From positions 806,001-870,000 of the forward strand of contig NZ_JAIUJY010000001.1 of the NCBI RefSeq assembly GCF_020166105.1: DNA of 64,000 bases, given 5' to 3'. The position numbers were made by a program, and so were the translations under genes. Numbering within the stretch: the stretch's first letter is position 1; each line of letters starts with the position of its first letter. This document shows positions 1 to 8,393 of this stretch, one piece after another. This DNA comes from Blastococcus sp. LR1 (GTDB lineage Bacteria > Actinomycetota > Actinomycetes > Mycobacteriales > Geodermatophilaceae). Below the pieces are notes generated by a model. That model ran no database searches, was not told the origin of the DNA, and worked only from the letters and a program-made list of their open reading frames with translations.

Positions 1-282
1 TTCCTGCTGCTCGTGCTGGGGACCTACGGGCGGGTGAGCGGGAACCTGCCGTCGGACAGCCCCTACGCCCGCCGGGTCGACGGGGATGACCCCGACGGGG
101 CCGACGAGTTCCCCTCCACCCCGGCGGAGTTCGCCGCGGAGAAGGCGATGCGCGCGGCCGAGACCGCCGTCGTGCAGCACGTGGCCTCCGCCGAGCAGCG
201 CCGCCGGGTGGAGGCGATGGCGCAGGTGCGCAGCCGCTCCGAGCGACGGCGGGTGTGGATGTCGTTCGACGGCCGGCCCTAG
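1..282 (+). CDS. Hypothetical protein, 3' end only
   Basis: The frame is open from the first base and ends at a TAG, giving the last 93 residues of a protein that begins outside the window. It starts with a short hydrophobic stretch (FLLLVLGTYG), which could be the end of a membrane helix. A hydrophilic tail rich in Arg, Glu and Ala follows and ends in SFDGRP. I recognise no domain. It is unrelated in appearance to the cobalamin genes that follow 26 bp later. Confidence 0.55.
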   Translation, partial: FLLLVLGTYGRVSGNLPSDSPYARRVDGDDPDGADEFPSTPAEFAAEKAMRAAETAVVQHVASAEQRRRVEAMAQVRSRSERRRVWMSFDGRP

Positions 283-292
283 TCGGGGGTCG

Positions 293-298
293 TAGCCT
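293..298 (+). promoter_or_regulatory. Candidate -10 element (TAGCCT) of cobG
   Basis: TAGCCT fits the actinobacterial TANNNT -10 pattern and ends nine bases before the cobG ATG. This suggests a very short or absent leader. The same hexamer with the same nine-base spacing precedes cobH. No convincing -35 box is visible. Confidence 0.35.
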
Positions 299-307
299 CG
301 GACCGCG

Positions 308-1456
308 ATGACCCCTCTCCCGCTCCGCGACCGGGCGGACGCCTGCCCCGGCGCGCTCCAGACCCACGCCGCTGCCGACGGCGCCCTCGCCCGGGTCCGG
401 GTCCCCGGGGGCGTGCTCACCGCCGTGCAGCTGCGGGTGCTCGCGACCGCCGCGCGCGAACTCGGCGACGGCGCCCTGGAGCTGACCAGCCGAGGGAACG
501 TGCAGCTCCGCGGCCTGGACCAGGGGGCCGCGCCGGAGCTCGGCAACCGGCTGGCAGCGGCCGGGCTGCTGCCGAGCGCGACCCACGAGACGGCGCGCAA
601 CGTGCTGGCGAGCGTGCTCTCCGGCCGGTCCGGCGGGCTGCTCGACGTCCGGTCCTGGGTGCCGGCCTTCGACGCCGGGCAGTGCGGCGATCCGGAGCTG
701 GCGCGGCTGCCCGGCCGTTTCCTCGCCGCGTTCGACGACGGCCGCGGAGACGTCGCCGGGCTGGGTGCCGACATCGGCCTGCTGGCCCTGGACCGGAGCA
801 CGGTCGCGCTGCTGCTGGCCGGCGTCGACAGCGGACTGCGCACCGACCCCGACGGGGCGGTCGCGCTCGCGCTGGCCGCGACCCGCGCTTTCCTCGACGT
901 GCGCGAAGCGGACGGCGGCACCGCCTGGCGGGTGGGCGAACTGGCCGACGGCTCCGCCCGTATCGCGGCCGCGCTGGGCGGCGCGCACGCCGAGCCCCGA
1001 CCCGTTCCGCCGTCGCCCGCCGTCAGCCCGGCCGGCGCCGTGCGCCAGGACGACGGCCGCACCGCGCTGGTCGCCGTCGTCCCGCTGGGCCGGCTGACCG
1101 CGGAGCAGACCGAGCTCCTCGCCAGCACCACGGCCACCGAGGTGCAGCTGACGCCGTGGCGCAGCGTCGTCGTCCCGGACCTGCCGGACGCGTCGGCGAT
1201 GGCCGGGCTCGCGGCCGCCGGGCTCGTGCTGGACCCCGGCAGCCCCTGGCTCCGGGTCACCGCGTGCGCCGGACGGCCCGGGTGCGCGAAGTCGCTGGCC
1301 GACGTCCGGGGCGACGTCGTGGCGGCGGTGACCGCCGGAGAGCTCCCGGCGGACGGCGCCCGGCAGCACTGGGTCGGCTGCGAGCGGCGCTGCGGTCGCC
1401 CGCAGGGAGACGTCGTGGACGTGGTGGCGACGCCGACCGGCTACTGGATCGCCTGA
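308..1456 (+). CDS. cobG: Precorrin-3B synthase CobG
   Basis: Predicted cytosolic oxygen-dependent enzyme that hydroxylates precorrin-3A to the lactone precorrin-3B, the ring-contraction commitment step of the aerobic cobalamin pathway. The 382 residues have the nitrite/sulfite reductase fold. The ferredoxin-like half domain near residue 30 has the LTSRGNVQLRGL strand typical of the family. The C-terminal half carries the 4Fe-4S/siroheme-type cysteine motifs CAGRPGCAKS and GCERRCGRPQG. The ATG at 308 has no strong Shine-Dalgarno sequence but follows a TAGCCT box at leaderless-like spacing. It is the first cobalamin gene of the locus and is split from cobH by an unrelated HNH gene. Confidence 0.9.
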   Translation: MTPLPLRDRADACPGALQTHAAADGALARVRVPGGVLTAVQLRVLATAARELGDGALELTSRGNVQLRGLDQGAAPELGNRLAAAGLLPSATHETARNVLASVLSGRSGGLLDVRSWVPAFDAGQCGDPELARLPGRFLAAFDDGRGDVAGLGADIGLLALDRSTVALLLAGVDSGLRTDPDGAVALALAATRAFLDVREADGGTAWRVGELADGSARIAAALGGAHAEPRPVPPSPAVSPAGAVRQDDGRTALVAVVPLGRLTAEQTELLASTTATEVQLTPWRSVVVPDLPDASAMAGLAAAGLVLDPGSPWLRVTACAGRPGCAKSLADVRGDVVAAVTAGELPADGARQHWVGCERRCGRPQGDVVDVVATPTGYWIA

Positions 1457-1564
1457 GCGGCTTCCTCCGCAGAGAGCCTGCGTCGCCTTCGTCAAGGCCT
1501 GCCTGAGATCTGTGGACAAGCCGCTGACCTGCGAGAACAGGTAGCCGCAGGACTCGCGAAGCGG

Positions 1565-1570
1565 TACTGT
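1565..1570 (+). promoter_or_regulatory. Candidate -10 element (TACTGT) of the HNH gene
   Basis: TACTGT fits TANNNT and ends six bases before the GTG at 1577, the geometry of a leaderless promoter. I see no clear -35 box in the 120-bp gap after cobG. Confidence 0.35.
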
Positions 1571-1576
1571 TCGTAC

Positions 1577-2833
1577 GTGTGTTCGACCGTTTGCGAGACA
1601 CCGCTGGAGTGCCTCGACGGCGCTCTGCAGGCGCTCGCCGGTCAGGATCTGAAGTCCAGCTTCGGGCCGGCGATGCTCGAACGGTCGGCCGTGCTGGTAC
1701 GGGCGCGGAACCGCCTGGACGCCGATCTGGCCCGCAGCGTGCGCGAGGGCGAGCTGACCCAGGCCCCCGAGCACGACGGGAAGGCGTCGATGGCCTCCTG
1801 GCTGCGGGGGCACCACCGGCTGTCGCAGGGTGCGGCCGCCCAGATCGTGCGCAACGGCCGTGCTCTGGAGTCGTTGCCCGTCCTGGCCGCGGCGGCTGCG
1901 GCGGGGGCGGTGAGCCCGGAGGCGGTGTCGGTGATCGCGCCGGTCGCCTCGGCGGAGAACCTGGCCCGGGCGCAGGCGCAGGGCGTGGACGTCGCGGCGA
2001 TCGACGCCGCGCTCACCGATGCCGCGGTGCGGGCTCCGCACACCGAACTGGTCCAGGTCGTGAAGCACTACCTTCAGCGGCTCGACCCCGACGGAGAGGA
2101 ACCCGACCCCACCGAGCAGCGCAGCCTGACCGTCTCGCGGGACAGCAAGGGCTTGGTCGTCGGCCGGTTCGTGCTCGACGAGGTGGGCGGGGAGAAGTTC
2201 CAGGCCGCGATCGAGTCGATCGTGCAGGCCTGCCGCCCCGCCGGTGACACCCGCAGCCGCGCCCAGCAGGCCGGGGATGCCCTGGTGCAGCTGTGCGACA
2301 ACGTGCTGGCGTCCGGCAGCCTGCCCACGCTGCGCGGGCACAAGCCGCACGTCGGGGTGCTCATCGACCACGAGGACCTGATGGACACCTCCCCCGGTGC
2401 CGGGGCCGGGCGCACCACGTTCGGCGGCATCATCTCCGCGGCCAAGGCCCGCTGGCTGGCCTGCGACGGCGCCGTCACCCGCATCGTGATCGGCCCCGAA
2501 GGCCAACCCCTCGACCTCGGTCAGACGAAGCGGCTCTTCCCGCCACACCTGCGCAGGGCGATCGAGGTCCGGGACCAGCACTGCGTGTTCGCCGGCTGCG
2601 ACGCCCCCTCCTACTGGTGCGACGTCCACCACGTCATCCACTGGATCGACGGCGGGGACACCTGCCTCGAGAACGGCGCTCTGCTGTGCGAGCGGCACCA
2701 CACCAAGGTCCACCACGGCTTCCGGATCGAGCGACAAGCCGACGGCCGATGGCGCACGTTCCGCCCGGACGGCACCGAGATCCTCATCCTTCCCCGCATC
2801 ACCGACGAGCCGGTCACCACCCGCGCCGGCTGA
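1577..2833 (+). CDS. DUF222 domain HNH endonuclease (13E12-repeat type)
   Basis: A 418-residue protein of the large actinobacterial DUF222/HNH family, formerly called REP13E12 proteins. The N-terminal two thirds is the helical DUF222 domain. The C-terminal HNH motif runs from CVFAGCDAPSYWCDVHHV through HWIDGG to CERHHTKVHH, with the paired Cys and His residues expected for a metal-bound nuclease. Such genes are multicopy and scattered in actinobacterial genomes and their role is unproven. Mobility or selfishness has been suggested. It sits between cobG and cobH with no coupling to either, so it looks like an insertion into the cobalamin locus. The GTG start is favoured by a TACTGT box just upstream. 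Confidence 0.85.
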   Translation: MCSTVCETPLECLDGALQALAGQDLKSSFGPAMLERSAVLVRARNRLDADLARSVREGELTQAPEHDGKASMASWLRGHHRLSQGAAAQIVRNGRALESLPVLAAAAAAGAVSPEAVSVIAPVASAENLARAQAQGVDVAAIDAALTDAAVRAPHTELVQVVKHYLQRLDPDGEEPDPTEQRSLTVSRDSKGLVVGRFVLDEVGGEKFQAAIESIVQACRPAGDTRSRAQQAGDALVQLCDNVLASGSLPTLRGHKPHVGVLIDHEDLMDTSPGAGAGRTTFGGIISAAKARWLACDGAVTRIVIGPEGQPLDLGQTKRLFPPHLRRAIEVRDQHCVFAGCDAPSYWCDVHHVIHWIDGGDTCLENGALLCERHHTKVHHGFRIERQADGRWRTFRPDGTEILILPRITDEPVTTRAG

Positions 2834-2867
2834 CCCGCCCCGGCGGCCGGCCTGCGTTCCCGGGACG

Positions 2868-2873
2868 TAGCCT
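2868..2873 (+). promoter_or_regulatory. Candidate -10 element (TAGCCT) of cobH
   Basis: TAGCCT inside a GTAGCCTC context ends nine bases before the cobH ATG. Hexamer, context and spacing match those before cobG, which suggests the two genes share promoter type and are co-expressed although separated. Confidence 0.35.
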
Positions 2874-2882
2874 CTGCGCCCG

Positions 2883-3509
2883 ATGGAGCTGCACGAGTAC
2901 GAGAAGGACGGCGCCGAGATCTACCGGCAGTCGTTCGCCACCATCCGCGCCGAGGCCGATCTCGCCGCCCTCCCGGAGGACGTGGCACGGGTCGCGGTGC
3001 GCATGATCCACGCCTGCGGGCAGGTCGACCTGGTCGATGACCTGGCCTTCGCCCCCGCCGTGGTCGAACGCGCCCGCGCGGCGCTCGACGCCGGCGCACC
3101 GGTGCTGTGCGACGTCCAGATGGTCGCCTCCGGGATCACCCGACGACGGCTGCCGAAGGACAACGACGTCCTCTGCACGCTCAACGACCCGCGCACCCCC
3201 GGCCTCGCCGCGGAGCTCGGCACCACCCGCACCGCCGCCGCGCTGGAGCTGTGGCGGGACCGGCTGGGCGGGGCCGTCGTCGCCATCGGCAACGCGCCCA
3301 CCGCGCTGTTCCACCTGCTGGAGATGGTGGCCGCGGGCGGGCCCCGGCCGGCGGCCGTGCTCGGCATCCCGGTGGGCTTCATCGGCGCCGCCGAGTCCAA
3401 GGACGCCCTCGCCGCCTCGAACCTGGACTTCCTCGTCGTGCGGGGCCGCCGCGGTGGCAGCGCCATCACGGCCGCGGCCGTGAACGCGATCGCGAGCGAC
3501 GTCGAATGA
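2883..3509 (+). CDS. cobH: Precorrin-8X methylmutase CobH
   Basis: Moves the C-11 methyl group of precorrin-8X to C-12, giving hydrogenobyrinic acid. At 208 residues it matches the CobH/CbiC family length. Near residue 42 it has [12 protein letters not shown], whose His is the family catalytic base. The family strands [20 protein letters not shown] and [14 protein letters not shown] follow. The last, an amide-bearing loop, binds the product. The stop overlaps the start of the next gene (ATGA), so translation with cobIJ is coupled. Confidence 0.93.
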   Translation: MELHEYEKDGAEIYRQSFATIRAEADLAALPEDVARVAVRMIHACGQVDLVDDLAFAPAVVERARAALDAGAPVLCDVQMVASGITRRRLPKDNDVLCTLNDPRTPGLAAELGTTRTAAALELWRDRLGGAVVAIGNAPTALFHLLEMVAAGGPRPAAVLGIPVGFIGAAESKDALAASNLDFLVVRGRRGGSAITAAAVNAIASDVE

Positions 3510-5014
3510 CCGGGCGCCTGTACGGGGTCGGGCTCGGCCCGGGCGACCCGGAGCTGGTCACCGTGAAGGCCGCCCGGCTGATCGGCGCGGCCGACGTCGT
3601 CGCCTTCCACGCCGCGCGGCACGGTCGCTCGGTCGCCCGCGGGATCGCCGCGCCCTACCTGCACGAGGGCCAGATCGAGGAGCTGCTGGTCTATCCGGTC
3701 ACCACCGAGACGACCGACCACCCCGGCGGCTACCAGGGCGCCATCGACGAGTTCTACGAGGCGGCGGCCGCCCGGCTGGCCGCACACCTGGAGGCCGGTC
3801 GCGACGTCGTCGTGCTGGCCGAGGGCGACCCGTTCTTCTACGGCTCGTACATGCACATGCACAAGCGGCTCGCGCACCGGTACCCGACCGAGGTCGTCCC
3901 GGGCGTGACCAGCGTCAGCGGCGCCGCGGCGGCCGTCGGCCGGCCGCTGGTGGAACGCGACGAGGTGCTCACCGTCCTGCCCGGCACGCTGGGTGCCGAC
4001 GAGCTCGCCGAGTGGCTGTCGACGACGGACTCCGCCGCCGTGATGAAGCTTGGGCGCACGTTTCCGCAGGTCCGCGAGGCGTTCGACCAGGCGGGCGTCC
4101 TCGACCGCGCGCTGTACGTCGAGCGTGCGACGACCGAGGGGCAGCGGACCCTCCCCCTCGCCGAGGTGGACCCGGAGAGCGTCCCCTACTTCTCGCTGGT
4201 GCTGCTGCCCAGCCCGCTCATCGGTGAGCTGCCGATGGCCGAGCGGGCCGCCGACGGCGACGGGCCCGCCGGCGAGGTCGTCGTCGTGGGGCTCGGCCCC
4301 GGCGCGCGGTACTGGACGACCCCCGAGGCCGCCGACGCACTGGCCACCGCCGAGGTGCTGATCGGCTACGGCCCCTACCTGGACCGGGTGCCGGCCAACC
4401 CGCGCCAGGAGCGGTTCCCGACCGACAACCGGGTGGAGGCCGAGCGCGCGGCCCACGCGCTGGAGCTCGCCCGCGCGGGACGGCGGGTGGCCGTGGTGTC
4501 CAGCGGGGACCCCGGCGTCTTCGCGATGGCCGCCGCCGTCCTCGAGGTGGCCGGCCGGCCGGAGTTCGCCGGCGTTCCGGTGCGGATCGTTCCGGGGCTG
4601 ACCGCGGCCCAGGCGGTGGCCTCGAAGGTCGGCGCACCGCTGGGCCACGACTTCTGCGTGCTGTCGCTGTCCGACGTCCTCAAGCCGTGGGACGTCGTCG
4701 TCGACCGGCTGCGGCACGCGGCGGCCGCCGACCTGGTGATCGCGCTCTACAACCCGCGGTCGAAGCACCGCCCGCACCAGCTCGGCGAGGCGCGGGAGGC
4801 GCTGCTGGAGGTCCGGTCGCCAGAGACCGTGGTCGTGGTCGGCCGGGACGTCGGCGGCCCCGAGGAGCGGCTCACCGTGACGACCCTGGGCGATCTGGAT
4901 CCGGAGACGGTGGACATGCGGTGCCTGCTGATCATCGGCTCGTCCCAGACGCGCGTGGGGCCGTCGGGCCTGGTCTGGACGTCGCGGAGCTACCCCGGGG
5001 CCGCTCCGCGGTGA
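3506..5014 (+). CDS. cobIJ: Fused precorrin-2 C20- / precorrin-3B C17-methyltransferase CobIJ
   Basis: A 502-residue fusion of two SAM-dependent tetrapyrrole methylases, the arrangement known from Mycobacterium (CobIJ). Residues 1 to about 250 are CobI, with [16 protein letters not shown] at the start, the [11 protein letters not shown] loop and [13 protein letters not shown]. Residues from about 257 are CobJ, opening with [10 protein letters not shown] and carrying [20 protein letters not shown] and ALYNPRS. CobI adds the C-20 methyl; CobJ adds C-17 and contracts the ring after CobG has acted. The ATG at 3506 overlaps the cobH stop by four bases. Confidence 0.93.
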   Translation: MTGRLYGVGLGPGDPELVTVKAARLIGAADVVAFHAARHGRSVARGIAAPYLHEGQIEELLVYPVTTETTDHPGGYQGAIDEFYEAAAARLAAHLEAGRDVVVLAEGDPFFYGSYMHMHKRLAHRYPTEVVPGVTSVSGAAAAVGRPLVERDEVLTVLPGTLGADELAEWLSTTDSAAVMKLGRTFPQVREAFDQAGVLDRALYVERATTEGQRTLPLAEVDPESVPYFSLVLLPSPLIGELPMAERAADGDGPAGEVVVVGLGPGARYWTTPEAADALATAEVLIGYGPYLDRVPANPRQERFPTDNRVEAERAAHALELARAGRRVAVVSSGDPGVFAMAAAVLEVAGRPEFAGVPVRIVPGLTAAQAVASKVGAPLGHDFCVLSLSDVLKPWDVVVDRLRHAAAADLVIALYNPRSKHRPHQLGEAREALLEVRSPETVVVVGRDVGGPEERLTVTTLGDLDPETVDMRCLLIIGSSQTRVGPSGLVWTSRSYPGAAPR

Positions 5015-5026
5015 CAGGCTGACCCC

Positions 5027-5479
5027 GTGGCACGACGAGCTCGGGGCACCCGGTCACCGGTCCGGCCGGGAGCGGCCCTCGCGCTTCTCGTCCTGGCCGG
5101 CTGCAGCGAGGGCGGACCCCCGCAGGCGTGCAGCCTGGTCATGCTCGTGACGGCGGTGAGCGTGGACGTGAGCGCGCTCGACGTCGATCCGCGGACGGTC
5201 GGCGCCAGCCTGTGCGTCGAGAGCGACTGCGGTGCCCGTGACCCCTGGTACGAGGGCTCGCCGGTCGAGGAGACCGTGCACCGGATCGAGCCGCGCATCC
5301 CCGACCGGGACGAGGTCGAGGTGCGCGTCACGCTGACCGATCCCGGCACCGGCGGGGAGCTGTACCGCGGCAGCGGGACCGTACGCACCGAGCTGGTCGA
5401 GCCCAACGGACCCGGCTGCGGGGAGACGCGGGTCCTGCCCGCGGTCACCGCCGATCCCGACGGCACCCTGCACGCCTGA
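5027..5479 (+). CDS. Small lipoprotein of unknown function
   Basis: A 150-residue protein with an Arg-rich N-terminus, a hydrophobic segment and the lipobox LVLAGC, so it should be exported, lipidated and anchored outside the membrane. The mature part has several Cys residues (QACS, LCVESDCG, GPGCGE) that could form disulfides, and an acidic, Ig-like strand pattern. I recognise no family. It starts with GTG 12 bp after cobIJ and may be co-transcribed with it, but nothing in the protein links it to cobalamin. Confidence 0.6.
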   Translation: MARRARGTRSPVRPGAALALLVLAGCSEGGPPQACSLVMLVTAVSVDVSALDVDPRTVGASLCVESDCGARDPWYEGSPVEETVHRIEPRIPDRDEVEVRVTLTDPGTGGELYRGSGTVRTELVEPNGPGCGETRVLPAVTADPDGTLHA

Positions 5480-5493
5480 ACGGGTGACGTCGG

Positions 5494-5763
5494 TCAGGGG
5501 AGGACGGTGATCCCTGCTCCGGCCAGTCCGCCGACCGAGATCCGAGCCGGTCCGTGCTCCGCGTCCTCCGGCACGACGATGACCACGGTGCCGTCGTAGG
5601 TCGTCCCCGTGCTGCGGACGTCGCCCAGCGTCTCCGGGGAGCCCTCGCCCTGGAAGAACTGGACGTCGACGTCGCTCAGCGAGCGCTCCGGGTCGGGTGC
5701 GGAGGGGTCGCCGTCCCGGCACTCGAGAGGACCGGTCACGGAGACGGTCGTCCGCCATCGCAT
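5494..5763 (-). CDS. Small hypothetical protein
   Basis: An 89-residue frame just downstream of cobK on the same strand. Its middle reads like an extracellular beta domain (VDVQFFQGEGSPETLGDV, then TTYDGTVVIVVPEDA), but there is no signal peptide. I chose the ATG at 5763 because GAGGACGG lies about eight bases upstream. A TTG at 5799 would give 101 residues and overlap the cobK stop. It could be the remnant of a larger secreted protein. Function unknown. Confidence 0.45.
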   Translation of the reverse strand: MRWRTTVSVTGPLECRDGDPSAPDPERSLSDVDVQFFQGEGSPETLGDVRSTGTTYDGTVVIVVPEDAEHGPARISVGGLAGAGITVLP

Positions 5764-5791
5764 GGCGGCGACCGTCCTCGTCCCCCGCCAG

Positions 5792-6547
5792 TCAGTCAAC
5801 GGATGTGGTCGGATCGAGACCGGCGCGCAGCCAGGTCAGCGCCTCGTCGACGGTCGCGACCGTCGGCACCCCGGCCGGCAGCGGCGGGCGCCGGACCAGC
5901 ACGACCGGCAGCCCGAGCTCGCGGGCAGCGGTCAGCTTGGCCTCGGTCAGGGACCCGCCCGAGTCCTTGGTGACGACGACGTCGACCCGGTGCTCGCGCA
6001 TCAGCGCCAGCTCCTCGTCGACGGTGAACGGACCGCGCGCCAGCACCACCGTGGTCCGCGCGGGCAGCGGCGGCTCCGGAGCGTCGACGGAGCGCACGAG
6101 GCAGTGCGCCGTCAGTCCGGCGAAGGCACCCAGCCCCTGCCGGCCCGTCGTGAGGAAGACGCAGGAAAAGCCGTCGACGGCCGCCGCGGCGTCAGCCAGC
6201 GACCCGACCCACCGCCAGTCGTCGCCCGGCTGCTCGGACCATCCGGGGCGCTGCAGGCGGAGCAGCGGAACGCCGGTGACCTCGGCCGCCCGCGCCGCCG
6301 AGGCGGTCATGACGGCGGCGAACGGGTGGGTCGCGTCGACCACCGCGCGCACCGGGTGGGCCCGCAGCCAGTCGGTCAGCCCCTCGGCGCCGCCGAAGCC
6401 TCCGACGCGCACCTCGCCCGCCGGCAGCGCGGGATCGGCGACCCGGCCGGCCAGCGAGGTCAGCACGTCGACCCCATCGGCGACCAGCGCCGTGGCCAGC
6501 CGTCGCGCCTCCCCCGTGCCCCCGAGGACCAGCACCCGGCCGGTCAC
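5792..6547 (-). CDS. cobK: Precorrin-6A reductase CobK
   Basis: NADPH-dependent reductase that converts precorrin-6A to precorrin-6B. The 251-residue length is normal. The N-terminal nucleotide motif is VLVLGGTGEARRLA. Family signatures follow: VDATHPFAAVM (residues about 70-80), FLTTGRQGL and VTKDSGGSLTEAKL, the last being the substrate-binding region. Start is GTG. It is divergent from cbiD with only 26 bp between the starts, so the two must share overlapping promoter DNA or use short leaders. Confidence 0.92.
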   Translation of the reverse strand: MTGRVLVLGGTGEARRLATALVADGVDVLTSLAGRVADPALPAGEVRVGGFGGAEGLTDWLRAHPVRAVVDATHPFAAVMTASAARAAEVTGVPLLRLQRPGWSEQPGDDWRWVGSLADAAAAVDGFSCVFLTTGRQGLGAFAGLTAHCLVRSVDAPEPPLPARTTVVLARGPFTVDEELALMREHRVDVVVTKDSGGSLTEAKLTAARELGLPVVLVRRPPLPAGVPTVATVDEALTWLRAGLDPTTSVD

Positions 6548-6573
6548 CGGAAGCGTCCAGGCATGCTGATCGC

Positions 6574-7677
6574 GTGAGTCGGGACGGCGCCACGGGGCTG
6601 CGCTACGGATGGACGACGGGCGCCTGCGCGACCGCGGCCACCACCGCCGCGTACACGGCGCTGCTCACCGGCGAGTTCCCGGACCCGGTCGTGATCGACC
6701 TGCCGCATGACAAGCACCCGTCGTTCGCGCTGGCCAGGGAGGCGCTGGACGGCGGCGCCGCGACCGTCGGCGTGGTCAAGGACGCCGGCGACGACCCCGA
6801 CGTCACCCACGGGGCGCTCGTCTCGGCGCGGGTGACCCACGGCGAACCGGGCACCGGGGTCACCTTCCGTGCCGGGGAGGGCGTCGGCACCGTGACCAAG
6901 CCGGGGCTTCCGCTGCCGGTCGGCGAGCCCGCGATCAACCCGATGCCGCGGCAGTTCATGCGCGAGCACGTCGCGGCGGTCGCCGCCCGCCACGGGGGCA
7001 CCGGCGACGTCGTCGTCGAGATCTCGGTCGAGCACGGCGAGGAGCTGGCCCGCAAGACGTGGAACCCGCGGCTGGGCATCCTGGGCGGGCTGTCGATCCT
7101 GGGCACGACCGGCGTCGTCGTCCCGTACTCGTGCTCGTCGTGGATCGACTCGATCCGTCGCGGCATCGACGTGGCCCGGGCGGCCGGGCACGAGCACGTG
7201 GCCGGGTGCACCGGCTCGACCAGCGAGCGGGTGGTCACCGAGCTCCACGGGCTCCCCGAGGACGCGCTGCTGGACATGGGCGACTTCGCCGGTGCGGTGC
7301 TGAAGTACCTCCGGCGTCACCCGGTTCCCCGCCTGACGATCGCCGGCGGGATCGGCAAGCTGGCCAAGCTCGCCGATGGTCACCTCGACCTGCACTCGGG
7401 CCGCTCGCAGGTGTCCACGGAGTCGCTGGCCGCTCTGGTCCGCGACGCCGGCGGCGCACCCGAGCTGGTGGAGGGCGTGCGGGCGGCGAACACCGCGCTC
7501 GACGCGCTCCAGCAGTGCCAGGCGGCCGGTCTGCCGCTCGGCGACCTGGTCGCGGCCGGCGCCCGGGAGACCGCCCTCGGCGTCCTCCGCGGGGCGCCGG
7601 TCGAGGTGGACGTCGTCGTCATCGACCGCGGCGGCACGATCGTGGGCCGCGCTCAGCGGCATCTCGTCGTCGAGTAG
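6574..7677 (+). CDS. cbiD: Cobalt-precorrin-5B C1-methyltransferase CbiD
   Basis: SAM-dependent C-1 methylation with loss of the two-carbon fragment; in the anaerobic pathway this is done by CbiD, in the classical aerobic one by CobF. The 367 residues open with the CbiD signature LRYGWTTGACATAATTAAY and contain IPYSCSSW-like VVPYSCSSWIDSI and CTGSTSERV. CbiD is found together with oxygen-dependent CobG here, so it presumably replaces CobF. Start is GTG. Its 3' end overlaps that of cobM, on the opposite strand, by 25 bp. Confidence 0.9.
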   Translation: MSRDGATGLRYGWTTGACATAATTAAYTALLTGEFPDPVVIDLPHDKHPSFALAREALDGGAATVGVVKDAGDDPDVTHGALVSARVTHGEPGTGVTFRAGEGVGTVTKPGLPLPVGEPAINPMPRQFMREHVAAVAARHGGTGDVVVEISVEHGEELARKTWNPRLGILGGLSILGTTGVVVPYSCSSWIDSIRRGIDVARAAGHEHVAGCTGSTSERVVTELHGLPEDALLDMGDFAGAVLKYLRRHPVPRLTIAGGIGKLAKLADGHLDLHSGRSQVSTESLAALVRDAGGAPELVEGVRAANTALDALQQCQAAGLPLGDLVAAGARETALGVLRGAPVEVDVVVIDRGGTIVGRAQRHLVVE

Positions 7678-8393
7678 AGGTGGCTGTCGGGGAACTCCCC
7701 CGCGGTCAGCACGGCTCCGACGATGACGACCGCCGTCCGCTTCACCCCGGCGTCGGCGACCTGCCCGGCGATGTCGGCGAGGGTGCCCCGCAGGATCAGC
7801 TCGTCGTCCCGGCTGGCCCGGGCGACCACCGCCACCGGGCAGTCCGCGCCGTAGTGCGGCACGAGCTCTGGCACCAGCTCGGCGATCCGCTGCACGGCCA
7901 GGTGCAGCACCAGGGTCGCCCGCGAGGCGCCGAGCGTTGCCAGGTCCTCCCCCTCCGGCATCGGCGTCGAGCGGGCCGAGGTGCGGGTCAGGATCACCGT
8001 CTGACCCACGCCCGGCACGGTGAGCTCCCGCTTCAGCGAGGCGGCGGCCGCGGCGAACGCCGGCACCCCGGGGACGACGTCGTAGGGCACGCCCAGCGCG
8101 TCCAGCCGGCGCATCTGCTCGGCCATCGCGCTGTAGACCGACGGGTCGCCGGAGTGCAGCCGGGCGACGTCGTGACCGGCCTCGTGCGCGGCCAGCAGCT
8201 CCGCGGTGATCTGGTCCAGGTCGAGGTCGGCGGTGTCGACCAGCCGGGCCCCGGCCGGAGCGGTGTCCAGCAGCTCGCGCGGCACCAGGGCGCCCGCGTA
8301 GAGGCAGACCGGGGCCGCGGCGATGATCCGGGCCGCGCGCAGCGTGACCAGGTCGGCGGCACCGGGGCCGGCTCCGATGAAGTGCACCGTCAT
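7653..8393 (-). CDS. cobM: Precorrin-4 C11-methyltransferase CobM
   Basis: SAM-dependent tetrapyrrole methylase of 246 residues that methylates C-11 of precorrin-4. Recognised by FIGAGPGAADLVTLRAARI at the N-terminus, LHSGDPSVYSAMAEQ near residue 80 and VPGVPAFAAAAA near 108. Its ATG overlaps the cobL stop (ATGA), so it is translated after cobL. The 3' end overlaps cbiD tail to tail. Confidence 0.92.
   Translation of the reverse strand: MTVHFIGAGPGAADLVTLRAARIIAAAPVCLYAGALVPRELLDTAPAGARLVDTADLDLDQITAELLAAHEAGHDVARLHSGDPSVYSAMAEQMRRLDALGVPYDVVPGVPAFAAAAASLKRELTVPGVGQTVILTRTSARSTPMPEGEDLATLGASRATLVLHLAVQRIAELVPELVPHYGADCPVAVVARASRDDELILRGTLADIAGQVADAGVKRTAVVIVGAVLTAGEFPDSHLYSTTRCR

Noticed and set aside
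2921-4777. Large leftward frame opposite cobH and cobIJ
   Set aside because: Typical high-GC antisense frame: low-complexity His/Arg/Gly composition, no motifs, and the + strand carries clear enzymes.
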